Made by a program: the position numbers and the translations under genes
Part shown: positions 18,389-28,954 of the stretch, piece by piece
Layout: each line of letters starts with the position of its first letter
Numbering within the stretch: position 1 is the stretch's first letter
Origin: an uncultured Pseudohongiella sp.
GTDB taxonomy: Bacteria; Pseudomonadota; Gammaproteobacteria; Pseudomonadales; Pseudohongiellaceae
Assembly (NCBI GenBank): GCA_951812965.1
Contig: OX638341.1
Location: 3,361,202 to 3,425,201 of the forward strand
Direction: 5' to 3'
Length of the DNA: 64,000 nt
The notes under the pieces: model-generated
What the model saw: the letters and a program-made list of their open reading frames with translations, nothing else
What the model was told of the DNA's origin: nothing
The model's database searches: none

Positions 18389-19292
18389 CAATACGCCGGC
18401 AAGTAAACTTCGGTAAAACTGTCCCGGGATCGACAATCCAGCCTTCTGTGGGATCGAAGTCTTCCGGGATGCCAAAGTTTCGGTGGCGGTTTTGCCAGGC
18501 CCAGGCGGCCTGGATGGCGCAGCAGAGGGCATCGAGGCTGTCGCCCGTGGCGTCTTCGGCAAAGATAGCCGAGTCCAGGTTTTTCAGTTGTATTTGCAGG
18601 TCGTAGGCGGCTTGCAGTTCCTTGCCCAGTATTCCAGCCAGTAACTCTTCTCTTGCCATGCGGCGTTGTCTGGTCTGTTCGCTTCTGGCGTCGTGTTTGT
18701 AGCTGCGGCGAGCGATGAAGCGGCGGGCAACTACACTGGGAAAGGCTTCGATAACCGTTCTGCCGGAATCTCCACGCTGCATGCCCGGAATTGTGACCGC
18801 GGCCCTGCGCAGGCGCGGCGCTCCCTCGAAAAACATCAGGCCGACCGGCGGCCGCTCGATTTTCTGGGCGCTGAAAGCACCGCCGACCTTCTCGGTAACG
18901 CGTTTGTGTTCCTTGTCGCCGGCAGGCCGATTGGCGCGGTATTCGATCATGATTTGCCGGAATTGCTCCCGGGTCATTTCGGCGACGAGATCGACATAGC
19001 CAGCCCAGGACTCGGGCCAGCCTATATTGCGGATGAACTTGCGCGACTGTCCGAAGGGAAAATCGATCCCGGCAATCCAGGGTCCGGGCTGGGTCAGCGC
19101 TGCTTCAAATTCCCCGAAACTCGTCCACTTCCACAGCGCTCGCGTCTCCAGCGTCCCATTGGCGAGTTCGCATTCAAGGCAAGCCAGCGGCTTGCCTCTG
19201 CCGGGGCGGCTGGTGAAGTCAATGCCAAGAATTTTCACCCGGGAATCATGACACGAAGCGCGATCGATTCGAACTCGTGGAGCAACTGACAA
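18381..19292 (-). CDS. DUF429 family protein
   Basis: 303 residues from 19292; a GTG at 19238 (VKILGIDFTSRPGRGK...) would remove 18 poorly conserved residues and may be the true start. The body begins with the RNase H-like strand ILGIDFTSRPGRG and contains WIAGIDFPFGQ, VIEAFPSVVARRF and DALCCAIQAAWAW near the end, the pattern of DUF429 nuclease-like proteins. No biochemical role is established. It lies upstream of parDE on the same strand. Confidence 0.7.
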   Translation of the reverse strand: MSVAPRVRIDRASCHDSRVKILGIDFTSRPGRGKPLACLECELANGTLETRALWKWTSFGEFEAALTQPGPWIAGIDFPFGQSRKFIRNIGWPESWAGYVDLVAEMTREQFRQIMIEYRANRPAGDKEHKRVTEKVGGAFSAQKIERPPVGLMFFEGAPRLRRAAVTIPGMQRGDSGRTVIEAFPSVVARRFIARRSYKHDARSEQTRQRRMAREELLAGILGKELQAAYDLQIQLKNLDSAIFAEDATGDSLDALCCAIQAAWAWQNRHRNFGIPEDFDPTEGWIVDPGTVLPKFTCRRIEY

Positions 19293-19457
19293 TTTTAGAA
19301 ACCAGCAGAATCCATCTGAATTTGCAGTATATTTACCTGTAAAGTGAAATTTCCCGCGTTTTTCATACTGCAGGTGAAAACATTCTTCGTTTTGGCTAGG
19401 CTCGGCTCTTTACTGGCGGCCTGAAATGGAGTTTTCCTCAGGGATCTGAAGCACTGA

Positions 19458-20990
19458 ATGTTGCATTCATCACGAGATACCGAAGACAGTGCGCCATCCA
19501 TTGACCGGTTCATCTTTGCCGGCGGTCTCCTGCTGCTGGTGGGCGTCGTGCTTGCGATTATTGTCGCGCCGCAATGGAGCGCCGCCGCGGTCGACAGCAC
19601 CTATGTCGCGATCACGACCAGATTCGGCGTGTTATACGTGGCAGCGGCCGCAGCGACGCTTTGCTTTCTTCTGTACATCGCCGTCAGCCGGCATGGCGAC
19701 CTGGTGCTCGGCTCGGCCGACGGCCCTGAATTCGGTCGGTTCAGTTGGGCTTCCATGCTGTTCTGCGCCGGCATCGGTGCCTCGCTGATCTATTGGGGCG
19801 CGACCGAGTGGGCGTTCTACTACGTCTCGCCGCCGTTCGGAATCGAACCGGAATCCGACGCTGCCCTGCTGATGGCCAACAGTTACGGGATGTTTCACTG
19901 GGGGCCCATTGGCTGGGCTTTCTATTGTCTGCCGGCTGTCGGCCTGAGCCTGTCGTTTCACGTGTTTCGGGTTCCCACCTTGCGTCTCAGTTCGGCTTGC
20001 AGTGAAGTGCTGGGCGGGCAGCAGGAACTTTGGCCGGGACGGCTGGTGGACCTGTTGTTTATCGTGGGAACGATCGGCACTTGCGCCACCGGGCTGGGAT
20101 TCGGCACATCGGTAGTGTCGGCGGCAGTAAACAGGCTCACTGGAATCGAAGACGGCATCGGTCTGCAGATCGGCGTCATATCGGCGGCGACGGGCTTGAT
20201 AGCATTCAGTGTCTACCGGGGATTGAACGAAGGCATCAGGCGCCTGAGCACAATCAATTCCGCATTGGCGCTGGTGCTGATCGCCTGGATATTCCTGTTC
20301 GGTCCGAGTTTGTTCATCGTCGAGGCAGGCATCGCGTCTCTTGGCACGGTGACCGGCAATTTCCTGCGCATGCTCACCTGGACCGATCCGCTCCAGCGCG
20401 CCGACTTCGTGGAAACCTGGACAGTCTTCTATTGGGCATGGTGGCTGGCGATGGGCCCGTTCATCGGCATGTTCATCTGCAGGATATCCCGCGGCCGCAG
20501 CCTTCGCGGACTGATATTCGGGGTACTTGGCTGGGGCAGTCTCGGATGCGCCTTGTTTTTCACGGTGCTGGGCGGATACGCCCAGCACCTGGAAATCGAG
20601 GGAATCTATCCCGTGGTGAGCGAGGCGACGGAATCCAGCCCTTCGACCGCGCTGGCCGGCATGATTTCGATCCTGCCGCTGGGTTCCGTGATGGTATTGC
20701 TACTGGCGGCGATCGGACTCGTCTTCGTCGCCACCACTTACGATTCGGCCGCCTATACGCTGGCGGCGGGCGCTACCCGCTATCTCAAAGCGGACCAGCA
20801 TCCCGCGCGCCTGCATCGGGTATTCTGGGCCTTCGCCCTGGGCTCCCTTCCACTCAGCCTGCTGTTCCTGGGAGGGCTGCGGGAGCTGCAGACCGCCTCC
20901 TTGCTGGCTTCCTTGCCAATCCTGCTGGTCTACGGCATGCTCGCCATGTCCATTTCGCGCATGCTGAATCGGGCCCATGCCCCGAGGTGA
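19458..20990 (+). CDS. BCCT family transporter (betaine/choline/carnitine type)
   Basis: 510 residues with 12 predicted helices. BCCT signatures include WASMLFCAGIGASLIYWGATEW, GMFHWGPIGWAFYCLPA and the tryptophan-rich TWTVFYWAWWLAMGPFIGMFICRISRGRS block. The family imports quaternary ammonium compounds or dimethylsulfoniopropionate across the inner membrane. The next gene, 9 bp downstream, is a homocysteine methyltransferase, which suggests that glycine betaine or a related methyl donor is taken up as a methyl source as well as an osmolyte. Confidence 0.9.
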   Translation: MLHSSRDTEDSAPSIDRFIFAGGLLLLVGVVLAIIVAPQWSAAAVDSTYVAITTRFGVLYVAAAAATLCFLLYIAVSRHGDLVLGSADGPEFGRFSWASMLFCAGIGASLIYWGATEWAFYYVSPPFGIEPESDAALLMANSYGMFHWGPIGWAFYCLPAVGLSLSFHVFRVPTLRLSSACSEVLGGQQELWPGRLVDLLFIVGTIGTCATGLGFGTSVVSAAVNRLTGIEDGIGLQIGVISAATGLIAFSVYRGLNEGIRRLSTINSALALVLIAWIFLFGPSLFIVEAGIASLGTVTGNFLRMLTWTDPLQRADFVETWTVFYWAWWLAMGPFIGMFICRISRGRSLRGLIFGVLGWGSLGCALFFTVLGGYAQHLEIEGIYPVVSEATESSPSTALAGMISILPLGSVMVLLLAAIGLVFVATTYDSAAYTLAAGATRYLKADQHPARLHRVFWAFALGSLPLSLLFLGGLRELQTASLLASLPILLVYGMLAMSISRMLNRAHAPR

Positions 20991-20999
20991 GAATCCATT

Positions 21000-21944
21000 A
21001 TGTCCAGCGAAACCGTCACTATACTCGATGCCGGAATGGGCAAAACCCTGTCCCAACGAGGCGTCGACATCCCACCTACGATCTGGTCCGCCAACGCCCT
21101 GCTCGAAGCGCCGGAAACCGTGGTCGAAATTCATCGCGAGAATATCGCCGCCGGCGCTCAGATCATCACTACCAACACTTATGGCGTGATTCGCGCGGAT
21201 CTGGAAAAAATCGGGCTGGGCGCGCGCACTGTCGAACTGAACAGGCTCGCCGCCGACCTGGCCAGGCGAGCACGCGCGGAAACCGGCGCGAACGTGCGGA
21301 TAGCCGGGTCACTGCCGCCCCTGAATGGAAGCTACCGGCCTGATCTGGTGCTTGAACGGGAAGTGCTTCTGCCCCTGTATCGGGAACAGGTGGCAGCGCT
21401 GGCGCCACTGGTTGACCTTTTCATTTGCGAGACCATGTCCCATTCCACGGAAGCGCTGGCTGCCGCCGAGGCTGCCGGCGAAAGCGGCAAGCCCGTGTTC
21501 GTGGCGTTCACGCTGGACGACGATCTCGATGGCTGTCTGAAAAGCGGCGAGTCACTCGCGTCCGTCTGCGAACTTCTGCGGGATTTCAGGCCCGAAGGAC
21601 TTTTGGCGAATTGCTGTCTGCCGGAACAGATCAGCGCCGCCGTTCCCGCATTACGCAAGACCGGCGCACCCGTGATCGGAGGCTATGCGAATGCGTTTTC
21701 CCGTATTCCGAAGGACTGGCTGCTCGACGGACCCAAGCAGACCGACGGGCGTCTCGGGATGAGAGAGGATCTCACGCCCGGGCGCTACGCGGATTTCGTC
21801 GAGGAATGGCTGGACCTCGGAGCAAACCTGGCGGGCGGCTGCTGCGGCACCGCGGCCGAGCATATCGATGAAATTCGCCGGCGGGTGGCCCGGCGTGAGA
21901 ATTCGTCCGACCCGAAACAGGTCGGCGCCGGCCTGAAAGTCTAG
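21000..21944 (+). CDS. Homocysteine S-methyltransferase family protein
   Basis: 314 residues. The zinc-binding cysteines of the Pfam S-methyl_trans family are present: NCCLP (about 203-207) and GGCCGT (Cys281-282), and TTNTYG near 58-63 is also conserved. Members transfer a methyl group to homocysteine from betaine, S-methylmethionine or similar donors to make methionine. Coupling to the BCCT gene favours a betaine-type donor. Its TAG stop shares the tetranucleotide CTAG with the oppositely oriented rplQ stop, with no terminator between. Confidence 0.85.
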   Translation: MSSETVTILDAGMGKTLSQRGVDIPPTIWSANALLEAPETVVEIHRENIAAGAQIITTNTYGVIRADLEKIGLGARTVELNRLAADLARRARAETGANVRIAGSLPPLNGSYRPDLVLEREVLLPLYREQVAALAPLVDLFICETMSHSTEALAAAEAAGESGKPVFVAFTLDDDLDGCLKSGESLASVCELLRDFRPEGLLANCCLPEQISAAVPALRKTGAPVIGGYANAFSRIPKDWLLDGPKQTDGRLGMREDLTPGRYADFVEEWLDLGANLAGGCCGTAAEHIDEIRRRVARRENSSDPKQVGAGLKV

Positions 21945-22327
21945 TCTTCGGCGTCGTCGAATTCGGACTCGGGACGGTCGACGAGTTCGACCCACGCCAT
22001 CGGGGCGCTGTCGCCGTCGCGATAACCGCATTTGAGAATGCGGATATAGCCGCCGGGGCGTTCCTGGTAACGTGGACCGAGTTCGGTGAAGAGTTTGCCG
22101 ACGGTGGCCTTGTTACGCACGCGGCGAAAAGCCAGGCGGCGGTTTGCAACGCTGTCTTCCTTGGCCAGGGTGATGAGAGGTTCGGCGATGGTGCGCAGTT
22201 CCTTGGCCTTGGCCAGGGTCGTCTTGATGATTTCGTGCTCCACCAGCGACGTCGTCATGTTGCGAAACATGGCGGTGCGATGTGCGCTGTCCCGGCTGAA
22301 ACTGCGGCCGCTCTTTCGATGACGCAT
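21941..22327 (-). CDS. rplQ: 50S ribosomal protein L17
   Basis: 128 residues, full length. The N-terminus [23 protein letters not shown] is the L17 signature, followed by [21 protein letters not shown]. Last gene of the alpha operon, 44 bp after rpoA. The stop codon overlaps that of the convergent methyltransferase gene, so the end of the long ribosomal transcript must be set inside or beyond that gene. Confidence 0.98.
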   Translation of the reverse strand: MRHRKSGRSFSRDSAHRTAMFRNMTTSLVEHEIIKTTLAKAKELRTIAEPLITLAKEDSVANRRLAFRRVRNKATVGKLFTELGPRYQERPGGYIRILKCGYRDGDSAPMAWVELVDRPESEFDDAED

Positions 22328-22370
22328 TTTGCTGAACCTCTACCTTTGCAATTGCCCGGGCGATCCCCGG

Positions 22371-23369
22371 TCAGGCGACCCGCTCGTCGATTTTCAGCCG
22401 CGCGGGCGGCCAGTTTTCCAGCCGCAAGCCGAGCGAAAGTCCGCGAGTGGCGAGCACGTCCTTGATCTCGGTAAGGGACTTCTTGCCGAGGTTGGGCGTG
22501 CGCAGCAGTTCCACTTCGGAGCGCTGGATCAGATCTCCAATGTAATAAATGTCTTCCGCTTTCAGACAGTTGGCCGATCGTACGGTCAATTCGAGATCGT
22601 CCACCGGCCGCAGCAGGATGGGATCGATTTCATCCTCTCGCTGGGATGGTTCGTTGACGATCTCGCTCTGGAAATCGACAAACACCGCCAACTGGTGTTG
22701 CAGGATGGTAGCTGCGTGACGAATGGCCTCTTCCGGGTCGATCGTGCCGTTTGTTTCCAGGTCGATGATAAGCTTGTCCAGATCGGTGCGCTGTTCGACG
22801 CGGGCGTTATCGACCGAATAGGAAATCCGCACGACCGGACTATAAGAAGCATCGAGTAGCAATTTGCCTACCGCGCGAGTCTCGTCGTCCTCGCCTATGC
22901 GCGAATCCGCGGGCGAATAGCCGCGACCCGAACGCACAGTCAGACGCATGTTCAATTCGCCTTCATCGTTCAGATGGGCAATCTCATGGGCGGGATTGAC
23001 GATCTCCACACCATGGGTAGTCTCGATATCCGCAGCGGTGACCAGGCCTGGTCCCTTGCTCTTGAGATTGAGCACGGCTTCCTGGCGGTCGTTGAGCACA
23101 ATGGCAATTCCTTTCAAATTGAGCAGAATTTCCACAACGTCTTCGCGTACGCCTTCGATCGTGCTGTACTCGTGTACGACTCCATCGATTTCCACTTCTT
23201 CGATAGCGCTGCCCGGCATCGACGAAAGAAGTATCCGTCGCAGGGCATTACCCAGGGTATGCCCGAACCCACGTTCCAGCGGTTCCAGCACCACCCGCGA
23301 GTGATATTTGTCGAAATCGTCTACCTGCACCACTCTCGGGGTGAGGAAATCTGATAAGGATATCTGCAT
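22371..23369 (-). CDS. rpoA: RNA polymerase alpha subunit
   Basis: 332 residues. The assembly domain occupies about 1-235 ([31 protein letters not shown] near the start) and the DNA- and activator-binding C-terminal domain about 250-320 ([26 protein letters not shown] helix-hairpin-helix region). Co-transcribed after rpsD. A three-unit 20-bp repeat lies directly upstream of its ribosome site. Confidence 0.98.
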   Translation of the reverse strand: MQISLSDFLTPRVVQVDDFDKYHSRVVLEPLERGFGHTLGNALRRILLSSMPGSAIEEVEIDGVVHEYSTIEGVREDVVEILLNLKGIAIVLNDRQEAVLNLKSKGPGLVTAADIETTHGVEIVNPAHEIAHLNDEGELNMRLTVRSGRGYSPADSRIGEDDETRAVGKLLLDASYSPVVRISYSVDNARVEQRTDLDKLIIDLETNGTIDPEEAIRHAATILQHQLAVFVDFQSEIVNEPSQREDEIDPILLRPVDDLELTVRSANCLKAEDIYYIGDLIQRSEVELLRTPNLGKKSLTEIKDVLATRGLSLGLRLENWPPARLKIDERVA

Positions 23370-23380
23370 GTAATCTACCT

Positions 23381-23440
23381 ATGCCACGTAATTGGCTCTT
23401 TTGCCGCGTAATTGGCTGTTTTGCCGAGTGATTGGCTCGC
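23381..23440. repeat. Three-unit 20-bp tandem repeat before rpoA
   Basis: Units at 23381-23400, 23401-23420 and 23421-23440 share TTGCCGCGTAATTGGCTNTT with a few changes. They occupy almost the whole rpsD-rpoA gap and end about 12 bp before the rpoA start. In the mRNA each unit reads GCCAATTACGCGGCAAAA. Confidence 0.85.
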
Positions 23441-23443
23441 GTG

Positions 23444-24064
23444 TTACTTGGAGTACAACTCCACGATCAGGTTCTCGTTGATGTCCGGGGACAGGTCGGC
23501 GCGCTCGGGCACTCGACTGAATTGCCCTTCCATCTTGCCGGCGTCAACCAGAACCCAATCCACTTCTGTCCTTTGTGAGGCCAGTTCAATTGCAGACTTG
23601 ATACGCAATTGCTGTCTGGCCCGTTCCCGCACGGCGACCACATCGCCCTCGTTTATCTGGAAAGAAGGGATATTCACCAGTTCGCCGTTAACGCTGATTG
23701 ACTTGTGCGACACGAGTTGCCGGGCTTCAGCGCGGGTAGAACCGAAACCCATGCGATAGACGACATTGTCGAGCCGGCATTCGAGCAGTTGCAGCAGATT
23801 CTCGCCGGTCGCGCCCTTGCGCCGAGCCGCTTCCTTGTAATAACCCCGGAACTGCTTTTCAAGAACGCCGTAGGTACGGCGCACTTTCTGCTTTTCGCGC
23901 AATTGCACGCCATAGTCCGAGAGCCGTCCGCGGCGCTGGCCGTGCTGACCGGGAATTGTCTCGGTCTTGCATTTGTTGTCGATAGGGCGCACGCCGCTCT
24001 TCAGAAACAGATCGGTGCCTTCCCTGCGGGACAACTTGCATTTGGGGCCCAGATATCTGGCCAT
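23444..24064 (-). CDS. rpsD: 30S ribosomal protein S4
   Basis: 206 residues with the S4 N-terminal domain ([24 protein letters not shown]) and the S4 RNA-binding domain ([32 protein letters not shown]). In E. coli S4 represses the alpha operon by binding the rpsM leader. The primary 16S rRNA binder of the 30S 5' domain. Order rpsM-rpsK-rpsD-rpoA-rplQ is conserved. Confidence 0.98.
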   Translation of the reverse strand: MARYLGPKCKLSRREGTDLFLKSGVRPIDNKCKTETIPGQHGQRRGRLSDYGVQLREKQKVRRTYGVLEKQFRGYYKEAARRKGATGENLLQLLECRLDNVVYRMGFGSTRAEARQLVSHKSISVNGELVNIPSFQINEGDVVAVRERARQQLRIKSAIELASQRTEVDWVLVDAGKMEGQFSRVPERADLSPDINENLIVELYSK

Positions 24065-24107
24065 ATTTAGTCTCTCCTGTGCCTTTCCATACGGTCTCCG
24101 CTACGCG

Positions 24108-24503
24108 CTACACGCGCCGCTTCTTTGGCGGGCGGCAACCGTTGTGAGGAATGGGAGTCACGTCGGTAATATTGTTCACTCGCAGACCGCAAGCGTTCAG
24201 CGCACGCACCGCGGATTCGCGGCCCGGCCCGGGTCCGTTCACTTTTACGTCCACGTTCTTCATGCGGTACAACTCCATGGCGGTGCGGCCGGCCTTCTCC
24301 GCCGCCACCTGGGCCGCGAAGGGGGTACTCTTGCGCGAACCGCGAAAGCCCGAACCACCGGCGGTCGCCCAGGTCAGGGCGTTGCCCTGTCGGTCGGACA
24401 CGGTAATGATCGTATTGTTGAAAGACGCGTGAACGTGGACAACGCCGTCGGAGACTTCGCTGCGCGCTTTTTTGCGTCCCGGTTTTGCTCCTTGTACAGC
24501 CAT
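24108..24503 (-). CDS. rpsK: 30S ribosomal protein S11
   Basis: 131 residues. [47 protein letters not shown] is the S11 core, and the basic tail [18 protein letters not shown] is typical. It binds the 30S platform near the E-site. The start at 24503 is only 3 bp after the rpsM stop. Confidence 0.98.
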   Translation of the reverse strand: MAVQGAKPGRKKARSEVSDGVVHVHASFNNTIITVSDRQGNALTWATAGGSGFRGSRKSTPFAAQVAAEKAGRTAMELYRMKNVDVKVNGPGPGRESAVRALNACGLRVNNITDVTPIPHNGCRPPKKRRV

Positions 24504-24506
24504 GGT

Positions 24507-24863
24507 TTATTTCCTGATCGGCTTGCGCGGGCCCTTGCGGGTACGGGCATTGGTCTTGGTGCGTTGACCGCGCACCGGCAGCGAGCGGCGATGCCGAATG
24601 CCGCGATTGCAGCCGAGATCCATTAACCGCTTGATGTTCATGGATGTTTCCCGGCGCAGGTCGCCTTCGGTCGGGACCTTGACGACTTCGGCCCGGATCG
24701 AATCGAGCTGTTCCGGACTCAGCTCGCTGGTTCGGGTCGATGGCTCGATGCCGGCGGCCTTGCAGATCGCGCCCGCCATGGTCGGCCCAATGCCATAGAC
24801 ATATCGCAGAGAAATCACGATATGTTTGTTATCCGGTATGTTTACGCCGGCAATACGTGCCAT
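24507..24863 (-). CDS. rpsM: 30S ribosomal protein S13
   Basis: 118 residues, [26 protein letters not shown] at the start and the basic [21 protein letters not shown] tail that contacts tRNA in the P-site. First gene of the alpha group, 27 bp after rpmJ, so no clear break from the spc group is seen. Confidence 0.98.
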   Translation of the reverse strand: MARIAGVNIPDNKHIVISLRYVYGIGPTMAGAICKAAGIEPSTRTSELSPEQLDSIRAEVVKVPTEGDLRRETSMNIKRLMDLGCNRGIRHRRSLPVRGQRTKTNARTRKGPRKPIRK

Positions 24864-24890
24864 AAATTCACTCCACCTCTTGTGCCTTGC

Positions 24891-25007
24891 CTAGCCCTGC
24901 CGCTGCTTGTGGCGGGGCTCGGCGCTGCAGATCACGCGTATCACGCCGTTGCGCTTGATGATCTTGCAGTTCCGGCAAATCTTTTTTACGGATGCTCGCA
25001 CTTTCAT
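24891..25007 (-). CDS. rpmJ: 50S ribosomal protein L36, zinc-binding form
   Basis: 38 residues ([20 protein letters not shown]..., ending PRHKQRQG). The zinc ribbon CRNC (11, 14), Cys27 and the following histidine are intact, so this is the zinc-containing paralogue. It lies between secY and rpsM, the standard spc-operon position. Confidence 0.96.
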   Translation of the reverse strand: MKVRASVKKICRNCKIIKRNGVIRVICSAEPRHKQRQG

Positions 25008-25022
25008 GAGTTCAACCCCTTG

Positions 25023-26348
25023 CTAGATTCCCGATCGGCCATAAGCGCCGAGCCTGGACTTCTTCATCAGCGAGTCATATTGATGGGACATCAGGTGAGA
25101 TTGCACCTGAGACCAGAAATCCATGGTCACGACTACGGAGATCAACAGCGCCGTACCGCCGAGATTGAACGGCACATTGGCCAGCATCTGCATGAAATTC
25201 GGCAGCAGGCATACCAGCGTAATGTAGATCGCGCCAAACATGGTCAGGCGCGTGATCACGCCGTCGATGTATTTTGCAGTCTGTTCCCCGGGCCGAATTC
25301 CCGGTATGAACGCTCCCGAGCGGCGCAGATTGTCGGCCACGTCCCGGGGATTGAACACCAGCGCGGTATAGAAGAAACAGAAGAAAATGATCATCGCGCT
25401 GAAAATGATGATGTAAAGCGGCTGGCCGGGGCCGATCAACAGGGCCAGATCCTGTAGCCACTCGGCGCCTTCGGACTGACCGAACCATTGCCCGAGCGAG
25501 GCCGGGAACAACAGTATGCTGCTCGCGAAAATCGCCGGAATCACGCCCGCCATGTTGATCTTCAACGGCAGATGGCTGGCCTGGGCCTGATACATCTTGC
25601 GCCCCTGCTGGCGCTTGGCGTAGTTCACTGTGATGCGGCGCTGGGCCCTTTCCACATAAACGATGCAGCCGACGACGCCAACGGCGATGAGGCCGACCAC
25701 GAGCAGCAGGACGCCGTTGATCTGACCCTCGTAGGCCTGGGTCAGCGAGGTGCCCACCGCCGCCGGAAAGCCCGCGACGATGCCGGCGAATATCAGCATG
25801 GAAATGCCGTTGCCGACGCCTTTCTCGGTAATCTGTTCGCCCAGCCACATCAGGAACATCGCGCCGGTGACCAGGGAGATGATCGCAGTCAGGGTGAATG
25901 CCAGGCCGGGGTTGTAGGCCAGCGGCGTGAGCAGGCCCATGGTCATGCCGGTGCCTTGCACCGTGGCCAGGCCCAATGCGCCCCAGCGCGTGTATTGCGT
26001 GATCTTGCGGCGCCCCGACTCGCCTTCCTTTTTCAACTGGTCGAGTTGGGGGCTGACGGCGGTCAGCAGTTGCATGATGATCGAGGCGGAAATGTACGGC
26101 ATGATGCCGAGCGCGACGATGCTCATGCGCTCGAGAGCGCCGCCGGAAAACATGTTGAACAGGTCGGCGAACGTACCTTCGTTCTGGGAGAAAAACGCCT
26201 GCAATTGAATCGGGTCGATGCCGGGCACGGGTATATGGGTGCCCACGCGATAGACGAAAATCGCGAACAGCAGGAACAGCAGACGAGCTTTCAGCTCGCC
26301 AAGTCCGGCGCCGATGTTCTCGGGATTCATGTTCGGTTTCTTCGCCAT
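25023..26348 (-). CDS. secY: Preprotein translocase subunit SecY
   Basis: 441 residues with ten membrane helices. Hallmarks are VPGIDP near the first helix, [18 protein letters not shown] in the cytoplasmic loop that docks the ribosome and SecA, and [25 protein letters not shown] [22 protein letters not shown] later. Forms the SecYEG protein-conducting channel of the inner membrane. Located between rplO and rpmJ as usual. Confidence 0.98.
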   Translation of the reverse strand: MAKKPNMNPENIGAGLGELKARLLFLLFAIFVYRVGTHIPVPGIDPIQLQAFFSQNEGTFADLFNMFSGGALERMSIVALGIMPYISASIIMQLLTAVSPQLDQLKKEGESGRRKITQYTRWGALGLATVQGTGMTMGLLTPLAYNPGLAFTLTAIISLVTGAMFLMWLGEQITEKGVGNGISMLIFAGIVAGFPAAVGTSLTQAYEGQINGVLLLVVGLIAVGVVGCIVYVERAQRRITVNYAKRQQGRKMYQAQASHLPLKINMAGVIPAIFASSILLFPASLGQWFGQSEGAEWLQDLALLIGPGQPLYIIIFSAMIIFFCFFYTALVFNPRDVADNLRRSGAFIPGIRPGEQTAKYIDGVITRLTMFGAIYITLVCLLPNFMQMLANVPFNLGGTALLISVVVTMDFWSQVQSHLMSHQYDSLMKKSRLGAYGRSGI

Positions 26349-26354
26349 TACCGT

Positions 26355-26855
26355 TTACTCGGTATTACCGTCCTTTACAGCTTCCGGATCCTTTTCAGTC
26401 GGCTCTTCGATCGCGTCCCAATCGCCGACGACCTTGCCGCCGGCCGCTTCTATCGCGGCCCTGGCGCCCTTGCTCACTCGCAGCCCCTGCACGGTCAGGG
26501 GCTTTGTCACTTCGCCGGAGAGCATGATCCGGGCGCGTTTGATATTGGCTTGCACTATGCCGGCCTTGCGCAAGGCGGCAAGATCGACGACTTCGGCATC
26601 CACCCCGTTCAACTCGCCCGTGCGCACTTCCGCGGTCACGCGGCCGATTCGGGAAGTGAATCCGAATTTCGGCAAGCGCATCTGCAAGGGCATCTGACCT
26701 CCTTCGAATCCGGGGCGCACGCCGCCTCCGGAACGGGAGTTTTGACCCTTGTGGCCCTTGCCGCAGGTCTTGCCGCTACCGCTGCCGATGCCGCGCCCGA
26801 CGCGCTTTCTCGTCTTCGTGCTGCCGGGGGCCGGTTTCAATTCATTCAGTCGCAT
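26355..26855 (-). CDS. rplO: 50S ribosomal protein L15
   Basis: 166 residues; [38 protein letters not shown] is the L15 N-terminus. About 20 residues longer than the E. coli protein because of an acidic C-terminal extension ([17 protein letters not shown]), a small lineage-specific feature. Confidence 0.97.
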   Translation of the reverse strand: MRLNELKPAPGSTKTRKRVGRGIGSGSGKTCGKGHKGQNSRSGGGVRPGFEGGQMPLQMRLPKFGFTSRIGRVTAEVRTGELNGVDAEVVDLAALRKAGIVQANIKRARIMLSGEVTKPLTVQGLRVSKGARAAIEAAGGKVVGDWDAIEEPTEKDPEAVKDGNTE

Positions 26856-26894
26856 TTGCGCACTCCGGAATTCGATTTCCTGCCTGATTTCATT

Positions 26895-27092
26895 CTATTG
26901 CGCTTCCACTGCCAGCATATAACTGATCTTGTCGATCATGCCGCGCACGGCCGGCGTGTCTTCCACTTCGACCGTATGATGCATGCGGCGCAAGCCGAGC
27001 CCTTTCAGGCACAGCTTGTGTTTCGGCTGAATGCCGATGGGACTGCGGACAAGCGTCACCTTGACCGTGCCATTCGCTTTCGATTTCGCCAT
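26895..27092 (-). CDS. rpmD: 50S ribosomal protein L30
   Basis: 65 residues from the ATG at 27092 ([20 protein letters not shown]); the frame is open further upstream but overlaps rps[28 protein letters not shown] is the L30 core. It is 4 bp after rpsE. Confidence 0.97.
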   Translation of the reverse strand: MAKSKANGTVKVTLVRSPIGIQPKHKLCLKGLGLRRMHHTVEVEDTPAVRGMIDKISYMLAVEAQ

Positions 27093-27096
27093 TGCC

Positions 27097-27606
27097 TCAG
27101 CCCAGAATCTCTTCAGGAGTCTTGCCGCGCCGCAACGCGACATCCTCCGGTGATCGCATGTCCCGCAAACCCTTGAACGTTGCCCGCACCACATTCACCG
27201 GATTGGTGGAGCCGTAGCACTTGGCGAGCACGTTCTGCACGCCGGCGAGTTCCAGAATCGCACGCATGGCGCCTCCGGCGATGACGCCGGTGCCTTCCGA
27301 GGCCGGCTGCATGTAAACTTTGGAAGCGCCATGCCGGGCCTTGATCGGATATTGCAACGTATGCCCGTCGAGATTGACGGTAATCATGTTGCGGCGCGCG
27401 GATTCCATCGCCTTCTGGATCGCCAGGGGCACTTCCCGCGCCTTGCCGCGGCCGAATCCAACCCGGCCGTTGCCGTCACCGACGGCTGTCAGCGCGGTGA
27501 AGCCGAAGATCCGGCCGCCTTTCACTACCTTGGCGACGCGATTGACCTGGATCAGCTTCTCCTGCAGACCCTCTTCGTTTTTTTCCGCCTGTTCTCTGAA
27601 TGCCAT
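27097..27606 (-). CDS. rpsE: 30S ribosomal protein S5
   Basis: 169 residues with the S5 double-stranded RNA-binding domain ([32 protein letters not shown]) and the C-terminal domain with [10 protein letters not shown]. It contributes to decoding accuracy and mRNA unwinding at the entry channel. Confidence 0.98.
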   Translation of the reverse strand: MAFREQAEKNEEGLQEKLIQVNRVAKVVKGGRIFGFTALTAVGDGNGRVGFGRGKAREVPLAIQKAMESARRNMITVNLDGHTLQYPIKARHGASKVYMQPASEGTGVIAGGAMRAILELAGVQNVLAKCYGSTNPVNVVRATFKGLRDMRSPEDVALRRGKTPEEILG

Positions 27607-27615
27607 GTCGTGTTC

Positions 27616-27966
27616 CTAGAATTTCAAGCCGCCTTCGCGCGCCGCCTCGGCCAGGGCCTTGACGCGGCCATGGTAAGCATATCCGGAGCGGTCGAAGGCC
27701 ACGGTATCGATGCCGGCGGCCAGGGCGCGCTCGGCGATGAGCTTGCCCACCTTGCCGGCGGCCTCGACATTGCCGGTGGCGCCGGCGCGCTGTTCCTTTT
27801 CCACTGTCGAGGCGCTAACGAGCACCTCGGCGCCTCCCGGCGCGAAGATCTGGGCGTACATATGCCTGGGCGAGCGAAATACGCACAGGCGGCTTACTTC
27901 CTTTATCCGGATCCGCGCCCTGGCTTTTCGCGCCCGGCGCAGACGGGCATCTTTCTTAACACTCAT
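27616..27966 (-). CDS. rplR: 50S ribosomal protein L18
   Basis: 116 residues; [29 protein letters not shown] and the C-terminal [27 protein letters not shown] block are characteristic. Binds 5S rRNA with L5 and L25 (rplY is also in this window). Confidence 0.98.
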   Translation of the reverse strand: MSVKKDARLRRARKARARIRIKEVSRLCVFRSPRHMYAQIFAPGGAEVLVSASTVEKEQRAGATGNVEAAGKVGKLIAERALAAGIDTVAFDRSGYAYHGRVKALAEAAREGGLKF

Positions 27967-27978
27967 CGATTTACGCCC

Positions 27979-28512
27979 TTACTTCTTCTTCGCTTCTTTC
28001 GAGAACACGCGTTCGCCCACATAACGTATGCCTTTGCCCTTGTAGGGTTCCGGCGGTCGAAATTTGCGAATCTCGGCCGCCACCTGGCCTACCTGCTGCT
28101 TGTCCGCGCCGCTGACCACGATTTCCGTTAGGGACGGAGTCTGCACGGTAACGCCCTGGGGAACGACGTAGTCGATGGGATGCGAAAAACCCACCGTCAG
28201 ATTCAGATTCGAGCCCTGGGTCCTGGCGCGGTAACCGACTCCGCGCAATTCCAGCCGCTTTTCGAATCCTTCGGAAACGCCTGTCACCATATTGCGCAGC
28301 AGGGAATGTATGGTCCCGACCATGGCATTGGCACGCCGCGATTTTTCGCTTGTGCTCACACGCAGGCCGTCTTCTCCCTGTTCGACCTGTACTTCGCCCG
28401 GCAAGGCAAGTTGCAGGTTACCCTTGCTTCCCTTGACCGATACTTCCGCACCGCGCAAGGTCGCTTCCACTCCCTTGGGAACCTGGACCGGACTGTTTGC
28501 CATTCTCGACAT
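27979..28512 (-). CDS. rplF: 50S ribosomal protein L6
   Basis: 177 residues, two repeated L6 domains. The C-terminal signature PPEPYKGKGIRYVGERVFSKEAKKK is intact. Sits near the sarcin-ricin loop region of the 50S subunit. Confidence 0.98.
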   Translation of the reverse strand: MSRMANSPVQVPKGVEATLRGAEVSVKGSKGNLQLALPGEVQVEQGEDGLRVSTSEKSRRANAMVGTIHSLLRNMVTGVSEGFEKRLELRGVGYRARTQGSNLNLTVGFSHPIDYVVPQGVTVQTPSLTEIVVSGADKQQVGQVAAEIRKFRPPEPYKGKGIRYVGERVFSKEAKKK

Positions 28513-28544
28513 TTTTCGTTCCTGTTTCGCTCAAGGTCCGCAGA

Positions 28545-28940
28545 CTAGAAGACCGTGCAGATCACTTCGCCGCCGATACCGGCCGCGCGAGCTTTCTTGT
28601 CGGTCATGAGGCCTCGATCGGTCGACATGATGACCGTGCCGAGACCGGCGCGATTGCTGGGCAAATCGCCCTTGCCCCGATACGTGCGCAAGCCCGGTCG
28701 GCTGACGCGGCTGATTTCTTCGATCGCGGGTTTGCCGTTTACGTATTTCAGCGCCACTTCGAGTTCAGGCTTGCCGCCGCTGTCGCGAACTTCGTAGCCG
28801 CTGATATAGCCCTCTTCCAGCAACAGCTTCGAGATTGCCACCTTGATCTTCGATGAAGGGCAATGGATGGTTTCCTGTTTCACCATCTGCGCATTGCGGA
28901 TGCGTGTCAGGTAATCGGAAATGGGGTCGGTCATAGTCAT
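28545..28940 (-). CDS. rpsH: 30S ribosomal protein S8
   Basis: 131 residues from the ATG at 28940 ([18 protein letters not shown]); a start six bases later (MTDPISDY) is equally good. The C-terminal [26 protein letters not shown] is the S8 signature. In E. coli S8 represses the spc operon at the rplX-rplE junction. Confidence 0.97.
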   Translation of the reverse strand: MTMTDPISDYLTRIRNAQMVKQETIHCPSSKIKVAISKLLLEEGYISGYEVRDSGGKPELEVALKYVNGKPAIEEISRVSRPGLRTYRGKGDLPSNRAGLGTVIMSTDRGLMTDKKARAAGIGGEVICTVF

Positions 28941-28954
28941 ATCGTGTTTCCCGC

